DNA from: Mucilaginibacter pineti | Lineage (GTDB): Bacteria; Bacteroidota; Bacteroidia; Sphingobacteriales; Sphingobacteriaceae | Reading direction: 5' to 3' | DNA length: 64,000 nucleotides | Assembly: GCF_900101875.1 (NCBI RefSeq) | Contig: NZ_FNAI01000002.1 | Span: forward strand, 248,001 to 312,000 | In this document: piece after piece, positions 45,748 through 54,573 of the stretch | Position numbering within the stretch: position 1 is the first letter of the stretch | Layout of the letters: every line of letters starts with the position of its first letter | Made by a program: the position numbers and the translations under genes | Notes under the pieces: model-generated | Told to the model about the DNA's origin: nothing | The model's database searches: none | What the model saw: the letters and a program-made list of their open reading frames with translations, nothing else

Positions 45748-47229
45748 ATGGCAACCAGCAACCATATCATCCACCGTGTAGTGTTTCATATAGAAATACC
45801 CCGGCGCAGTATGGCCAAAAAAGTGCAGGACGAGGTGTCCCGACATTTTGAGGAAGTGTTGCTAAAACAATTGAATCAACTGCTTGATCATATAGATTTC
45901 CCCGGCCATGTGCTGATCGATAAGCTCAACCTCGACCTTGGCACCGCGACGTTGGAAAACATCCATACCGGGTTGCCAGCCATTTTAAATAAGGCCCTGC
46001 AAGAGGTAATTTACCCGCAATCAATACCAGATACCGATACCGCCGAAATAAGTGTACTTAAACTTACGGAAGATCAAAAAGCTTTCCGGGTGTTTTGTCA
46101 TTTCCTGCAAACCGGCAGCTTGCCCTGGTATGCGGTGGCAAATAGCTACTGGCTGCAACAGGAGGATGAATGGCTAATACCAATCAGCAAAGTAATGGTG
46201 GATAATATAGCCGCCAAAAGGCAATTATTGGATCTCATTAACAATACTCCTATAGCTTTAAGCAGGCTATTTATGCAGTTTGGGCAGGCGTTTATTAAAA
46301 AGCTTGTAGCAGTTTTACTGGGTGTTGCCGTTGATGAAGTGCAGCAATATATAGAACGCACTTTAAAGCTTATCCTAACCATGCAGCAAGGCGAAGTTTT
46401 GATTTCTGCGGATGAAGTGAAGGCATCGCTGCTGTTTTTTGAGAAATTACTTTTAACCATAACCCTGCTTACGGGTAAACAGGATCTTGCTTTTATGCCC
46501 CCTTTACAAAAGTGGATGGTGGCAATTGGCGATACCGTAAATTATACCACCATCAACCCAATTCAAATAGCTGCTGATCTGGTGCGGAGCGCAGGTATAA
46601 CCCAAACCAGTTCTTCGGGCGAATTGCCAAAGATTAGTCCATCCGGGGTTGATGAGGCCTTCGGACTGGATAAACCATCAAAAATAAACAAGTCTGCCAA
46701 GCAGGAAACTCCAGGCGAGGATGATACCCAGGGCATATATGTAGGTCAGGCAGGGCTTGTGATCCTGCATCCTTTTTTAGAATACTTTTTTAAAGATTTT
46801 GGTTTGCTGCAAAATAATGATTTTGTCGATGAGCCCGCCAGACAACTGGCGGCGAATCTTTTGCATTACCTGGCAACCGGAAATACCAATTCGTTTGAAC
46901 ACGATTTACAGTTTGAAAAATTCCTTTGTAACTGGCCCCTCTCAAAACCTATTGACCGCCTACTGACGATTCCTGACGGCATGCTGACGGAGGCTGACGG
47001 CATGCTACGCACGGTGATAAAGTACTGGAAGTCGTTAAAAAACACTTCGCCCGATGGTTTGCGGGAAGCATTTTTGCAACGTAGCGGCAAGCTTTTGGAG
47101 CAGGAAAATCCCGCCCGTATCATCATCGAAAAGAAAGATATGGACATATTGCTGGGCACCTTGCCCTGGGGTTTAGGTGTCATCAAACTACCCTGGATCA
47201 GTGAACCTTTTTATGTGGAATGGGCATGA
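45748..47229 (+). CDS. Contractile injection system tape measure protein
   Basis: This 493-aa protein matches the CIS tape measure family: IIHRVVFHIEIPRRS at the start, FPGHVLIDKLNLDLG, and the C-terminal GLVILHPFLEYFFKDFG, LLHYLATGN and KLPWISEPFYVEWA blocks. It sets tube length and may carry cargo inside the tube. The ATG at 45748 gives the usual N-terminus; an in-frame ATG at 45721 lies in the repeat. The stop overlaps the next start as ATGA. Confidence 0.88.
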   Translation: MATSNHIIHRVVFHIEIPRRSMAKKVQDEVSRHFEEVLLKQLNQLLDHIDFPGHVLIDKLNLDLGTATLENIHTGLPAILNKALQEVIYPQSIPDTDTAEISVLKLTEDQKAFRVFCHFLQTGSLPWYAVANSYWLQQEDEWLIPISKVMVDNIAAKRQLLDLINNTPIALSRLFMQFGQAFIKKLVAVLLGVAVDEVQQYIERTLKLILTMQQGEVLISADEVKASLLFFEKLLLTITLLTGKQDLAFMPPLQKWMVAIGDTVNYTTINPIQIAADLVRSAGITQTSSSGELPKISPSGVDEAFGLDKPSKINKSAKQETPGEDDTQGIYVGQAGLVILHPFLEYFFKDFGLLQNNDFVDEPARQLAANLLHYLATGNTNSFEHDLQFEKFLCNWPLSKPIDRLLTIPDGMLTEADGMLRTVIKYWKSLKNTSPDGLREAFLQRSGKLLEQENPARIIIEKKDMDILLGTLPWGLGVIKLPWISEPFYVEWA

Positions 47230-50200
47230 AAACAGCGCAAAAAGGCACACCAGCCAACACCAAACATTCGCCTGCCAATACGCAGGCCAATGGCGAAAAG
47301 GGCAATTTCTTCTCCCGTTCGCAGGATGCTGAACACGCTTCGGAGCAGCCTTTTTTTGAGAATACCCCCATCCGCCGCAAAATGACGGTTAATGAACCCG
47401 GGGATCATTTTGAAAAACAAGCCGACCAGGTTGCCGACCATGTGGTGCAGCAATTGAGTGCACCAAAACCTGCTGTACCTGCTGCTGCACAATCTGTTGC
47501 TGTCCAGAAAAAGGAGGAAAAGCAAGAGGATAAACAAGAAAAAGAGCAGTCAAATGCCGACAAAGAGCTGCAGCGCCAACCCATTTTTGATAGTGATGCC
47601 GACCCTAATGAGGGCGATACCTTAAAGCGAAGCGGTGAATCTGCCGCACCAGATGTATCGGCCCAAACCCAGCAACGTATTGAAAGCAGCAAAGGCGGCG
47701 GCGAACCCCTGCCCGCCAATACCCGCGAAGAAATGGAAAGCGCCATGGGGGCCGACCTCAGTTCGGTACGCATTCATCATGATAGTGAGGCTGCCGGTCT
47801 TAGTCATGATCTTAAAGCACAGGCATTTACGCATGGTAATGATGTGTACTTCGGATCGGGTAAGTATGATACGCAAAGTGCGTCGGGACAGCATCTGCTG
47901 GCGCACGAACTGGCGCATACCCAGCAGCAGGGTGCCGCCGCAAAACGTAAGGAAACACCTGCTATACAGCGCGACGGAACCGCGCCTGCTGGCGGCGCAC
48001 CAGCCGCTGCCCCGGCCGCATCCGACAAGGTTTTTTCCGATCCGGCAATTGGATCCATTGATGTCGACACAAAAAAAATTGAACTGGCAACTTTAAAAGT
48101 ACCTGCCTTTAAACGCATGTACCACCAGCCCGGCTTAACTGTTCCTCGTAATGCAACTGGCGAAGACAGGCCCAACAACCAAATCTCGGTTTGGAAAGCA
48201 GGGATCAGAAGTGAGGCCGAATTTAACGCCAAACTCGATGCGAAAATTCAGCGGGAAAACCCGCCTGCCATCAGGAGCCCGAGCGGTACGCCATTGTATT
48301 ACATGAAGCTAAAACGGGCTAATAATTACGTGATAGGCTCGCGTACAGATATCAGGAATGCGGCTGTGGTACCTTCATGGAATATCAGCGGCAGCCAGGT
48401 AAGTTACGATGTTGATCATAAGAAAGAACTGCAATTGGGCGGCCTCAACGCTTTTGAAAACTTCTGGCTTTTTGATTCGGATGCCAATCAAAGCTCGGGC
48501 AGAAATATTAATGGGGAGTTTGTGCGTGCCTTTGGTGCGCTTAAAAACGCTGCTAAAGCCAGTATTAATGAAAGCCTGTTACCTGCCGATCTGCCTGCTG
48601 CAAAACAAGGATTTGAGATAAAAATAAACCAGTTTGCTTATAATTTGCCTTTTACCGGTAATCCCGAAAACGTTTGGCAATCATCAGAAGTTACCAGCGG
48701 TTTACCCCTTGATGGGTTGAATTTGTTAACGGCAGCGCAAATAGAGGCCGCTGGTCTGCGCGGGCGAAGCGCCGGCGGTACGGTTACACAGCTTACCATC
48801 ATGTCAAAAAGTACGGGAGGCAGTCTTCAGCGTGTTCCCTGGCATGATGGTGATACGTCGAAGGAGGTGAGTTTTCGTTTCGGACAAAATTTTCATGTAA
48901 CCAATGTAAATTACACCATTGGCAGCGGCGGTTCAATTACCGGTATCGCTTTTCGTGATCCGGAAGGGCCTGCATTGGTTGATCCGGCATCGTTAACGTT
49001 TCAGATAATCGACAGTAAAAATGTTGATTATGGCGGTTATGTATCTGAAGCCAGCGTTCAGCAGCAGGTGGCAAGTATTCTTAAATTAAAGGGTATGAGT
49101 CCAATAGTGCTGCAGCAAACCTCGTTTGATGAAAATGGTATCAGCGGTGTTGGTAAGGTATTGCCCACTATTAAACTGTTTGAAGGTGCCGATGTGGATA
49201 TCGTTATCAATGGTTCAAGCGTCCGCTTGCGGAAGATATTTAATGGTAATGAGATTAAGTTACCACCGCCATTCGCCATAACAAACACCAGTTTGCAGGT
49301 ATTTGTTGATTCGGCAGCGGGTTTTGGTGCCGAAGGCAACCTGCAATTTGAAATAGCCAATGTAGGTAAAGGCAGCGTAACAGCTTCCGCCTCTACCGGG
49401 CATGGTTTTGCTGTTAGGGGAACTTTTGAGTTAGATCCGCGCTATTTCGATTCGAACATAACGGTTGCTTATGCCAATGACCAGCTTACCGTTGAGGGAA
49501 ACGCCCGCATAGGTGCCGGAAAAATAAAAGGTATAAAGAGTGCCAGTCTTCATTTTAACTATGAAAACAATGTGCTCACGGCAAATGGTACTGCCGAATC
49601 TGATATTAAAGGCATAAAAAGCGCTGCGCTCAATGTGTCATTTGGTAATAACCAGTTAGTTATAGGCGGTAGTTTTGTACTTGATGAAAACATACCCGGC
49701 ATTCAAAGCGGCAGTGGTACAGCGCAGTTAACCCGCGGGGCCGATGGTATATACCACGTAACGGCAAGTGGTACGGCGGTGCCAAAAATACCAAAGATAA
49801 ATACCTCGCTCTCTATTAATTATGATGATGGTGCGCTTACGCTTGAAGGCACAGCGGCCTATACTGCCGATAGGGTATCGGGTGATGTAAAAGTTGGGGC
49901 AACTAACCGTGCCATTGCACCCGATGGTACATTAACCGGACCGGCGGGAGAGCATTTTTCGGCTTATGGTTCAGGCTCGTTAACTTTAAAAGTAACCGAT
50001 TGGCTGCAAGCCACTGCTGCCGTGAGGGTAACTCCGGCTGGTGAAATAGAGGTTGTTGGTCGTTTGGAACTTCCATCATCGGTTGATGTTTTCCCAAGAA
50101 AATCAATCAATAAAAACTTATTCAGGGCGCCAACTATCGAAATTCCGTTGTTTGCCATACCGCTTGGTCCGCGCAGTATTGGTTTAGTAGCCACCATAAA

Positions 50201-50780
50201 TGGCGGGTTGGATTTTGAGGCCGGTGTAGGACCGGGCCAGCTGCGTAATGTTTTTGGGCAGATAGAGTTTAACCCTTCGCATCCCGAAAATACAAGGATC
50301 TCTGGTGGTGCTGAATTTGTGATCCCGGCCAATGCAGGCATAAAACTACACGCCGATTTGGGCATAGGCCTTAGCATAGGCGTAGCCAGCGTTACTGGTG
50401 GGGTTGAAATACGCGGCGGCCTTGGCCTTGAGGGCGAAGCCAAGGCGCAGGCCGATCTGGCATGGTCGCCAACCACGGGTTTTGAATTTAACGCGCTTGG
50501 CGAAATAGAGGTGCACCCCAAATTTACTTTCGATGTAAATGCGTTGTTGCGTGCATCGCTTGATCTGGGATTATTTGATATTTCAAAAGAATGGCGGCAT
50601 AACCTGGCGTCATTTAGCTTCGGGCCAGAAATGCAGCTGAAAGTTTCGCTGCCGGTACATTATAAAGATGGTGAGCCGTTCGATGTTAAAACTGATGATA
50701 TAAAAGTAACCTACCCGGATATCAGCATATCTGAAATAGCCGGAGGAATTGCAGACAAAGTTAAAAATGAAATGTTATGA
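47226..50780 (+). CDS. eCIS_core (DUF4157) protein with nuclease-like motif and beta-repeat region
   Basis: This 1184-aa protein opens with the eCIS_core leader (EQPFFENTP, NEPGDHFEKQADQVADHV), a charged linker, and the DUF4157 domain with a zinc-protease-like HELAH at about residues 226-230. At about residues 393-425 it has DVDHKKELQLGG, then ENFWLF and NQSSG, a pattern like HNH/DHH-type nuclease toxins. Residues about 700-1184 are repetitive beta-strands (two units with IKGIKSA) and a glycine-rich region. eCIS_core proteins are known cargo or effectors of eCIS. This is the strongest effector candidate; the activity is inferred from motifs. Confidence 0.75.
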   Translation: MKTAQKGTPANTKHSPANTQANGEKGNFFSRSQDAEHASEQPFFENTPIRRKMTVNEPGDHFEKQADQVADHVVQQLSAPKPAVPAAAQSVAVQKKEEKQEDKQEKEQSNADKELQRQPIFDSDADPNEGDTLKRSGESAAPDVSAQTQQRIESSKGGGEPLPANTREEMESAMGADLSSVRIHHDSEAAGLSHDLKAQAFTHGNDVYFGSGKYDTQSASGQHLLAHELAHTQQQGAAAKRKETPAIQRDGTAPAGGAPAAAPAASDKVFSDPAIGSIDVDTKKIELATLKVPAFKRMYHQPGLTVPRNATGEDRPNNQISVWKAGIRSEAEFNAKLDAKIQRENPPAIRSPSGTPLYYMKLKRANNYVIGSRTDIRNAAVVPSWNISGSQVSYDVDHKKELQLGGLNAFENFWLFDSDANQSSGRNINGEFVRAFGALKNAAKASINESLLPADLPAAKQGFEIKINQFAYNLPFTGNPENVWQSSEVTSGLPLDGLNLLTAAQIEAAGLRGRSAGGTVTQLTIMSKSTGGSLQRVPWHDGDTSKEVSFRFGQNFHVTNVNYTIGSGGSITGIAFRDPEGPALVDPASLTFQIIDSKNVDYGGYVSEASVQQQVASILKLKGMSPIVLQQTSFDENGISGVGKVLPTIKLFEGADVDIVINGSSVRLRKIFNGNEIKLPPPFAITNTSLQVFVDSAAGFGAEGNLQFEIANVGKGSVTASASTGHGFAVRGTFELDPRYFDSNITVAYANDQLTVEGNARIGAGKIKGIKSASLHFNYENNVLTANGTAESDIKGIKSAALNVSFGNNQLVIGGSFVLDENIPGIQSGSGTAQLTRGADGIYHVTASGTAVPKIPKINTSLSINYDDGALTLEGTAAYTADRVSGDVKVGATNRAIAPDGTLTGPAGEHFSAYGSGSLTLKVTDWLQATAAVRVTPAGEIEVVGRLELPSSVDVFPRKSINKNLFRAPTIEIPLFAIPLGPRSIGLVATINGGLDFEAGVGPGQLRNVFGQIEFNPSHPENTRISGGAEFVIPANAGIKLHADLGIGLSIGVASVTGGVEIRGGLGLEGEAKAQADLAWSPTTGFEFNALGEIEVHPKFTFDVNALLRASLDLGLFDISKEWRHNLASFSFGPEMQLKVSLPVHYKDGEPFDVKTDDIKVTYPDISISEIAGGIADKVKNEML

Positions 50781-51763
50781 GCAACCAAACAGAATTAACG
50801 GAACTAATTAACCTGGGCGCTATGCAGCAAATGCAAGGTAATTTTGATGTTGCCGAAATGTATTACGACAAGGCATCTGCCTTAAATAATCAAAACGTAA
50901 CCCTGCTTAATAACCGAGGGATGTTGTTTTATCAGCAAAACCGCTTTACTGAAGCTTTGGTGAGTTTTGAGCAGGCTTTACAAATTGATACGCAAAATGC
51001 AACGGCCCAGCTTAATCGTGGCAACACATTGGTGCTGCTTAATGAACCCGAACTGGCGCTGAACGCCTATAAGCAAAGCATCCAGATACGGCCCGGCCAG
51101 TACGAAGCCTGGGAAGGACTGGCTAAATTGTACATGCTATCGGCCGATATGCAGAGTGCCGAGAACTGTTGGCACAGGGCCATTGAGGCAAATCCTTCAA
51201 ACCCCGGTTTAACGATGGGGCTGGCACAGGTGTATTTAACGCAAAATAAGTTTAATGAGGCTTTGGAGATTGTTGATTTTGTACAATCGCAATATCCTAA
51301 TAACCAGCGCGCCTTGCAAACCGCTGGTCTGGCGCATTTGATGCTTAAAAACTATGGACTTGCTATAAATTATCTTCAACGAAGCTTGCTTTTGGTGCCG
51401 GATGATACTGCCGTTCGTAACCACCTGGCCGTTGCGTTGCTGCAAAGCGGCGATATGGAGGCCGGGTATGCCGAGTACGAAATGATCCTGAAACTGGAGC
51501 CCGAAAATGAAGAGGCGCGTCTTAACGCAGCAATTCTTTGCCTCGGTTTTAACCGTTGGAATGAAACCGTGGCGCATTTAGATCAATTGCTTGAAAAGCA
51601 TCCGCAGCACGGCAAAGCCGGGTTTTATAGGGGGATTGCATACCTAAAGTTAAATCGTAATGAAGATGCGCGTGAACAGCTTGAGGCGGTGATTAAAGAT
51701 GATGGCGGCGAATGGGCTTTGCAGGCTCAAAAACAACTTAATATAATGAACAATTTAAATTGA
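50777..51763 (+). CDS. Tetratricopeptide repeat protein of the eCIS cluster
   Basis: This 328-aa protein consists of about eight TPR units (NRGMLFYQQNRFTEALVSF, AQLNRGNTLVLLNEPELAL and so on). It has no signal peptide or catalytic motif. It starts in an ATGA overlap with the eCIS_core gene and lies 6 bases before the second eCIS_core gene, so it is probably an adaptor or chaperone for these proteins. That role is inferred from position. Confidence 0.85.
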   Translation: MSNQTELTELINLGAMQQMQGNFDVAEMYYDKASALNNQNVTLLNNRGMLFYQQNRFTEALVSFEQALQIDTQNATAQLNRGNTLVLLNEPELALNAYKQSIQIRPGQYEAWEGLAKLYMLSADMQSAENCWHRAIEANPSNPGLTMGLAQVYLTQNKFNEALEIVDFVQSQYPNNQRALQTAGLAHLMLKNYGLAINYLQRSLLLVPDDTAVRNHLAVALLQSGDMEAGYAEYEMILKLEPENEEARLNAAILCLGFNRWNETVAHLDQLLEKHPQHGKAGFYRGIAYLKLNRNEDAREQLEAVIKDDGGEWALQAQKQLNIMNNLN

Positions 51764-51769
51764 TGTACC

Positions 51770-52660
51770 ATGAAAAGTACCAACACCCGTCAGCCATTGC
51801 ACCAGCCTGCGGCAGATAAAACCGAAAAGCCGTTTTTTAGCGGCAGTCGTGAAAAACAGAAGCAGGGCGATGCCTTTTTTCAGGCTAAAAAGATAGATGG
51901 TAACCAGGATACAGCTATGGAACAGGAAGCTGATGCCGTAGCGCAAAAGGTGACCATGGCGCAACAGGCTCCGGTAAAATCATCGCAAAGGATGGGGCAA
52001 ATGAGTGTACAGAAAAAGGGTGCCAATGAGGAAAAGGATGGAAAGGCCGCGCAAAAAAAGGATAAAAAGGACGAAAAAGACGAGGGCAAAGCCCAAAAGA
52101 AAGGCGACGAAGAAAAGAAGGACGAGGGCAAAGCCCAAAAGAAAGGCGACGAAGAAAAGAAGGATGAGGGCAAAGCCCAAAAGAAAGGCGACGAAGAAAA
52201 GAAGGATGAGGGCAAAGCCCAAAAGAAAGGCGACGAGGAAAAGAAGGACGAGGGAAAAGTTCAAAAAAAAGAAAAGGGCGACGATAGCGATAAAAAAACC
52301 GCCGCGCAGAAACAGGATGATCAACCGGCTGGCGGCGTAGATAAAACCGAGGGCAAAGCAGAAAGTCCGGATGCTAAGTTTGAGCGTTTGCTTAATAAGA
52401 GTAAAGATGGCGGCAGTCCGTTGCCGGCTAAGGTTCGTGCCCAGTTAGAGCACCAGATGAATGCCAATTTCGAAAAGGTACGTATCCATACCGGGCAGGA
52501 GGCTACGGAGCTTTGCAATATTTCAAAAGCGCAGGCGTTTGCCCATGGTACTGATATCTACTTTAATTCGGCCAGGTTTGATCCTGAAAGCAGCGCGGGT
52601 ATGAACCTGCTGGCGCATGAACTAACCCATATTATACAACAAAACGGATCGGGGAAATAA
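51770..52660 (+). CDS. Minimal eCIS_core (DUF4157) protein with Lys/Glu-rich tandem repeat
   Basis: This 296-aa protein has an eCIS_core-like N-terminal leader (EKPFFSGSREKQKQGDAFFQ, EQEADAVAQKV). A very charged linker follows, with four perfect copies of a 14-aa unit (EGKAQKKGDEEKKD) plus a partial copy. The protein ends in the DUF4157 domain with HELTH, only about nine residues after it. No toxin domain is visible, so it may be a scaffold, protease or loader rather than a toxin. Open frames in other registers over this region are repeat artefacts. Confidence 0.75.
   Translation: MKSTNTRQPLHQPAADKTEKPFFSGSREKQKQGDAFFQAKKIDGNQDTAMEQEADAVAQKVTMAQQAPVKSSQRMGQMSVQKKGANEEKDGKAAQKKDKKDEKDEGKAQKKGDEEKKDEGKAQKKGDEEKKDEGKAQKKGDEEKKDEGKAQKKGDEEKKDEGKVQKKEKGDDSDKKTAAQKQDDQPAGGVDKTEGKAESPDAKFERLLNKSKDGGSPLPAKVRAQLEHQMNANFEKVRIHTGQEATELCNISKAQAFAHGTDIYFNSARFDPESSAGMNLLAHELTHIIQQNGSGK
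52082..52291. repeat. 42-base in-frame tandem repeat
   Basis: Units of 42 bases start at 52082, 52124, 52166 and 52208, nearly identical, with a diverged partial unit from 52250. They encode 14 residues each, so copy-number changes keep the frame. Confidence 0.93.
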
Positions 52661-52662
52661 CG

Positions 52663-53991
52663 ATGAGCGCTAATATTAATCAGCTTAAAACTTACCTGCA
52701 ATATGTGGCCGGCTGTATGGAAGCCCGCCTGCAACAGGCATTTGGGCAAAGCAATACTTATTTGCCGCCCTTATTGCCGCGCGTTATTAAGCCAGAAGGT
52801 GCCATAGAGCAATTAATAGATAAGCATGGCCTTAGCAATACCGAAGTAGTGGTATTTATGTTAGCCTTAGCGCCACATCTGCAAATTGAACTTTTCGATA
52901 GTATTATTCAGCCTTATATGGTTAATAGCGGCGATTTTCAACAGATAGGAGGGGTGCGCAGTAAAAATGGCCGCAGTTTTTTACCAACCGGGCAAACCGC
53001 CGCGTTTATCCTGGCAGGAGATGACCTGGAGAAACGCCTGCAGGTTGCCGAGCTTTTTCATCATCAACATGTTTTCGCCAGGCAAAATATTTTATACCTG
53101 GAGGAGGTACCTGATGGTGAGCCGGCACTTTGTGGCCGCATAGTTTTGCAGCCGGAGTATATTGAGTTGCTGGTTACCGGCACACAAACCATTCCTAAAT
53201 TGAGCATGAACTTCCCGGCGCAATATTTAGAAACTACGTATATCTGGGAAGATCTGATCCTCAATACCTCCACCCGCCAGCAAATTGTCGAGCTGGAAAA
53301 CTGGGTAAATTACCAAAAGGTTTTAATGACCGATTGGGGTATGGACAGAAAACTTAAACCGGGTTACCGTGCGCTGTTTCATGGGCCGCCGGGTACGGGT
53401 AAAACACTTACGGCATCGTTGTTAGGCAAGTACACCAACAAGCAGGTTTTCAGGATTGATCTTTCGATGATCGTATCTAAATTTATCGGCGAAACGGAGA
53501 AAAACCTGTCGCAATTGTTTTTAAAGGCGGAGAACAAAAACTGGATCCTGTTTTTTGACGAGGCCGACGCACTTTTTGGCAAGCGTACCAACGTAAAGGA
53601 TGCGCATGATAAATACGCCAACCAGGAGGCATCATATCTGCTGCAGCGTATTGAACAGCACGAAGGATTGGTGATACTGGCCACCAACTTTAAAAATAAT
53701 ATTGATGAAGCTTTTATGCGTCGTTTTCAGTCGGTGATCCATTTCCCGCTGCCCAATGCCGAAGAACGCCATGTGATCTGGAAAAAATCGTTTCCGCAAA
53801 AGGCTAATCTCAATGGGCATATCAACCTGGAACAAATTGCGCGCAAATATGAACTCAGCGGTTCGGGTATATTAAATGTAGTACAATTTGCCTGCCTGCA
53901 AATGTTAGCCAAAAAGGCCGCGCACGTTACCCAGGAAGTTATATTGGAAGGTATTGAACGGGAATATACCAAAGAGAACCGGGTATGGTGA
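52663..53991 (+). CDS. AAA+ ATPase of the eCIS (Afp15/Pvc15-like)
   Basis: This 442-aa protein has a family-specific N-terminal half and a C-terminal AAA+ module: Walker A GPPGTGKTLTASLLGK near residue 243, Walker B ILFFDEADALFGKR near residue 296, sensor 1 VILATNFKNNID, and arginine fingers FMRRF near residue 351. In Afp/PVC clusters this ATPase is needed for particle assembly or cargo loading. It is the last gene of the operon, 2 bases after the minimal eCIS_core gene. Confidence 0.92.
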   Translation: MSANINQLKTYLQYVAGCMEARLQQAFGQSNTYLPPLLPRVIKPEGAIEQLIDKHGLSNTEVVVFMLALAPHLQIELFDSIIQPYMVNSGDFQQIGGVRSKNGRSFLPTGQTAAFILAGDDLEKRLQVAELFHHQHVFARQNILYLEEVPDGEPALCGRIVLQPEYIELLVTGTQTIPKLSMNFPAQYLETTYIWEDLILNTSTRQQIVELENWVNYQKVLMTDWGMDRKLKPGYRALFHGPPGTGKTLTASLLGKYTNKQVFRIDLSMIVSKFIGETEKNLSQLFLKAENKNWILFFDEADALFGKRTNVKDAHDKYANQEASYLLQRIEQHEGLVILATNFKNNIDEAFMRRFQSVIHFPLPNAEERHVIWKKSFPQKANLNGHINLEQIARKYELSGSGILNVVQFACLQMLAKKAAHVTQEVILEGIEREYTKENRVW

Positions 53992-54006
53992 GGCGGATAA
54001 TCGGTC

Positions 54007-54573
54007 TTATTTCTTCGGTAACAGAATGCCTGTAATGTGATACACGTTGTGGCCCATTAACCTAACCTGTTGCGATTTATCTATCTGATAAGCCGAATCT
54101 GGGAAGTAGCTAAGCTTTTCGGATGTTTCGTACAGCAGGTTTTTGGTGTGATTGAATATCAGCACCCATTTTATTTTACCCTTATTTGTATTGATGATAA
54201 CTTTGGTAGTACGCAACTCGGGGTCTTTAGCTTTGTAAATCGTTAAATCGCCAAAGTTTGTGGTCAAGTAGCTGTTTTTCCAGGCCGGGCGATTAATATC
54301 CGACTGAATGAAGAGGTTCAATTCCTGCCCCCAGTTTGTGATCTGTACGGTGTTATTTTCGCTTACACCGTTGTGGGTGACGGTTTTATCAATCTGGGGA
54401 TTTAATTTTTTAAGCCTGGCGGTATCGGCTTTAAAGTAGCCAGCAAGGTCAAAGTACTTTTGTACGGCCCCCGTTTGCTTAATATCCGGCCTGCATGACT
54501 GCAAGCCGGATAGAAGCATGATGCCACCCAAAAGAGCGGTTATATGTGTTAATTTTAATTTACACCAATACAT
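54007..54573 (-). CDS. Hypothetical lipoprotein
   Basis: This 188-aa protein has a lipoprotein signal (MLLSGLQSC, Cys near residue 27) and a soluble beta-rich region (VTHNGVSENNTVQITNW). I recognise no family. Its start overlaps the end of gpmI by 14 bases, so it is probably the second gene of a gpmI operon. It faces the eCIS operon convergently, 15 bases from its end. Confidence 0.65.
   Translation of the reverse strand: MYWCKLKLTHITALLGGIMLLSGLQSCRPDIKQTGAVQKYFDLAGYFKADTARLKKLNPQIDKTVTHNGVSENNTVQITNWGQELNLFIQSDINRPAWKNSYLTTNFGDLTIYKAKDPELRTTKVIINTNKGKIKWVLIFNHTKNLLYETSEKLSYFPDSAYQIDKSQQVRLMGHNVYHITGILLPKK

Noticed and set aside
45334..45770. Two minus-strand open frames near the tape measure start
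   Set aside because: They consist of the CCCCTCT repeat and antisense of the 1358-aa gene tail.
51880..52340. Long open frames in other registers, Arg/Lys-rich on plus and Phe/Leu-rich on minus
   Set aside because: They arise from the 42-base repeat read in the wrong frames and lack any start context or family resemblance.
25374..53991. Type VI secretion system or prophage
   Set aside because: No TssJ/L/M, ClpV with T6SS features, capsid, terminase, integrase or lysis genes; DUF4255, DUF4157, tape measure and the AAA+ type fit an eCIS.
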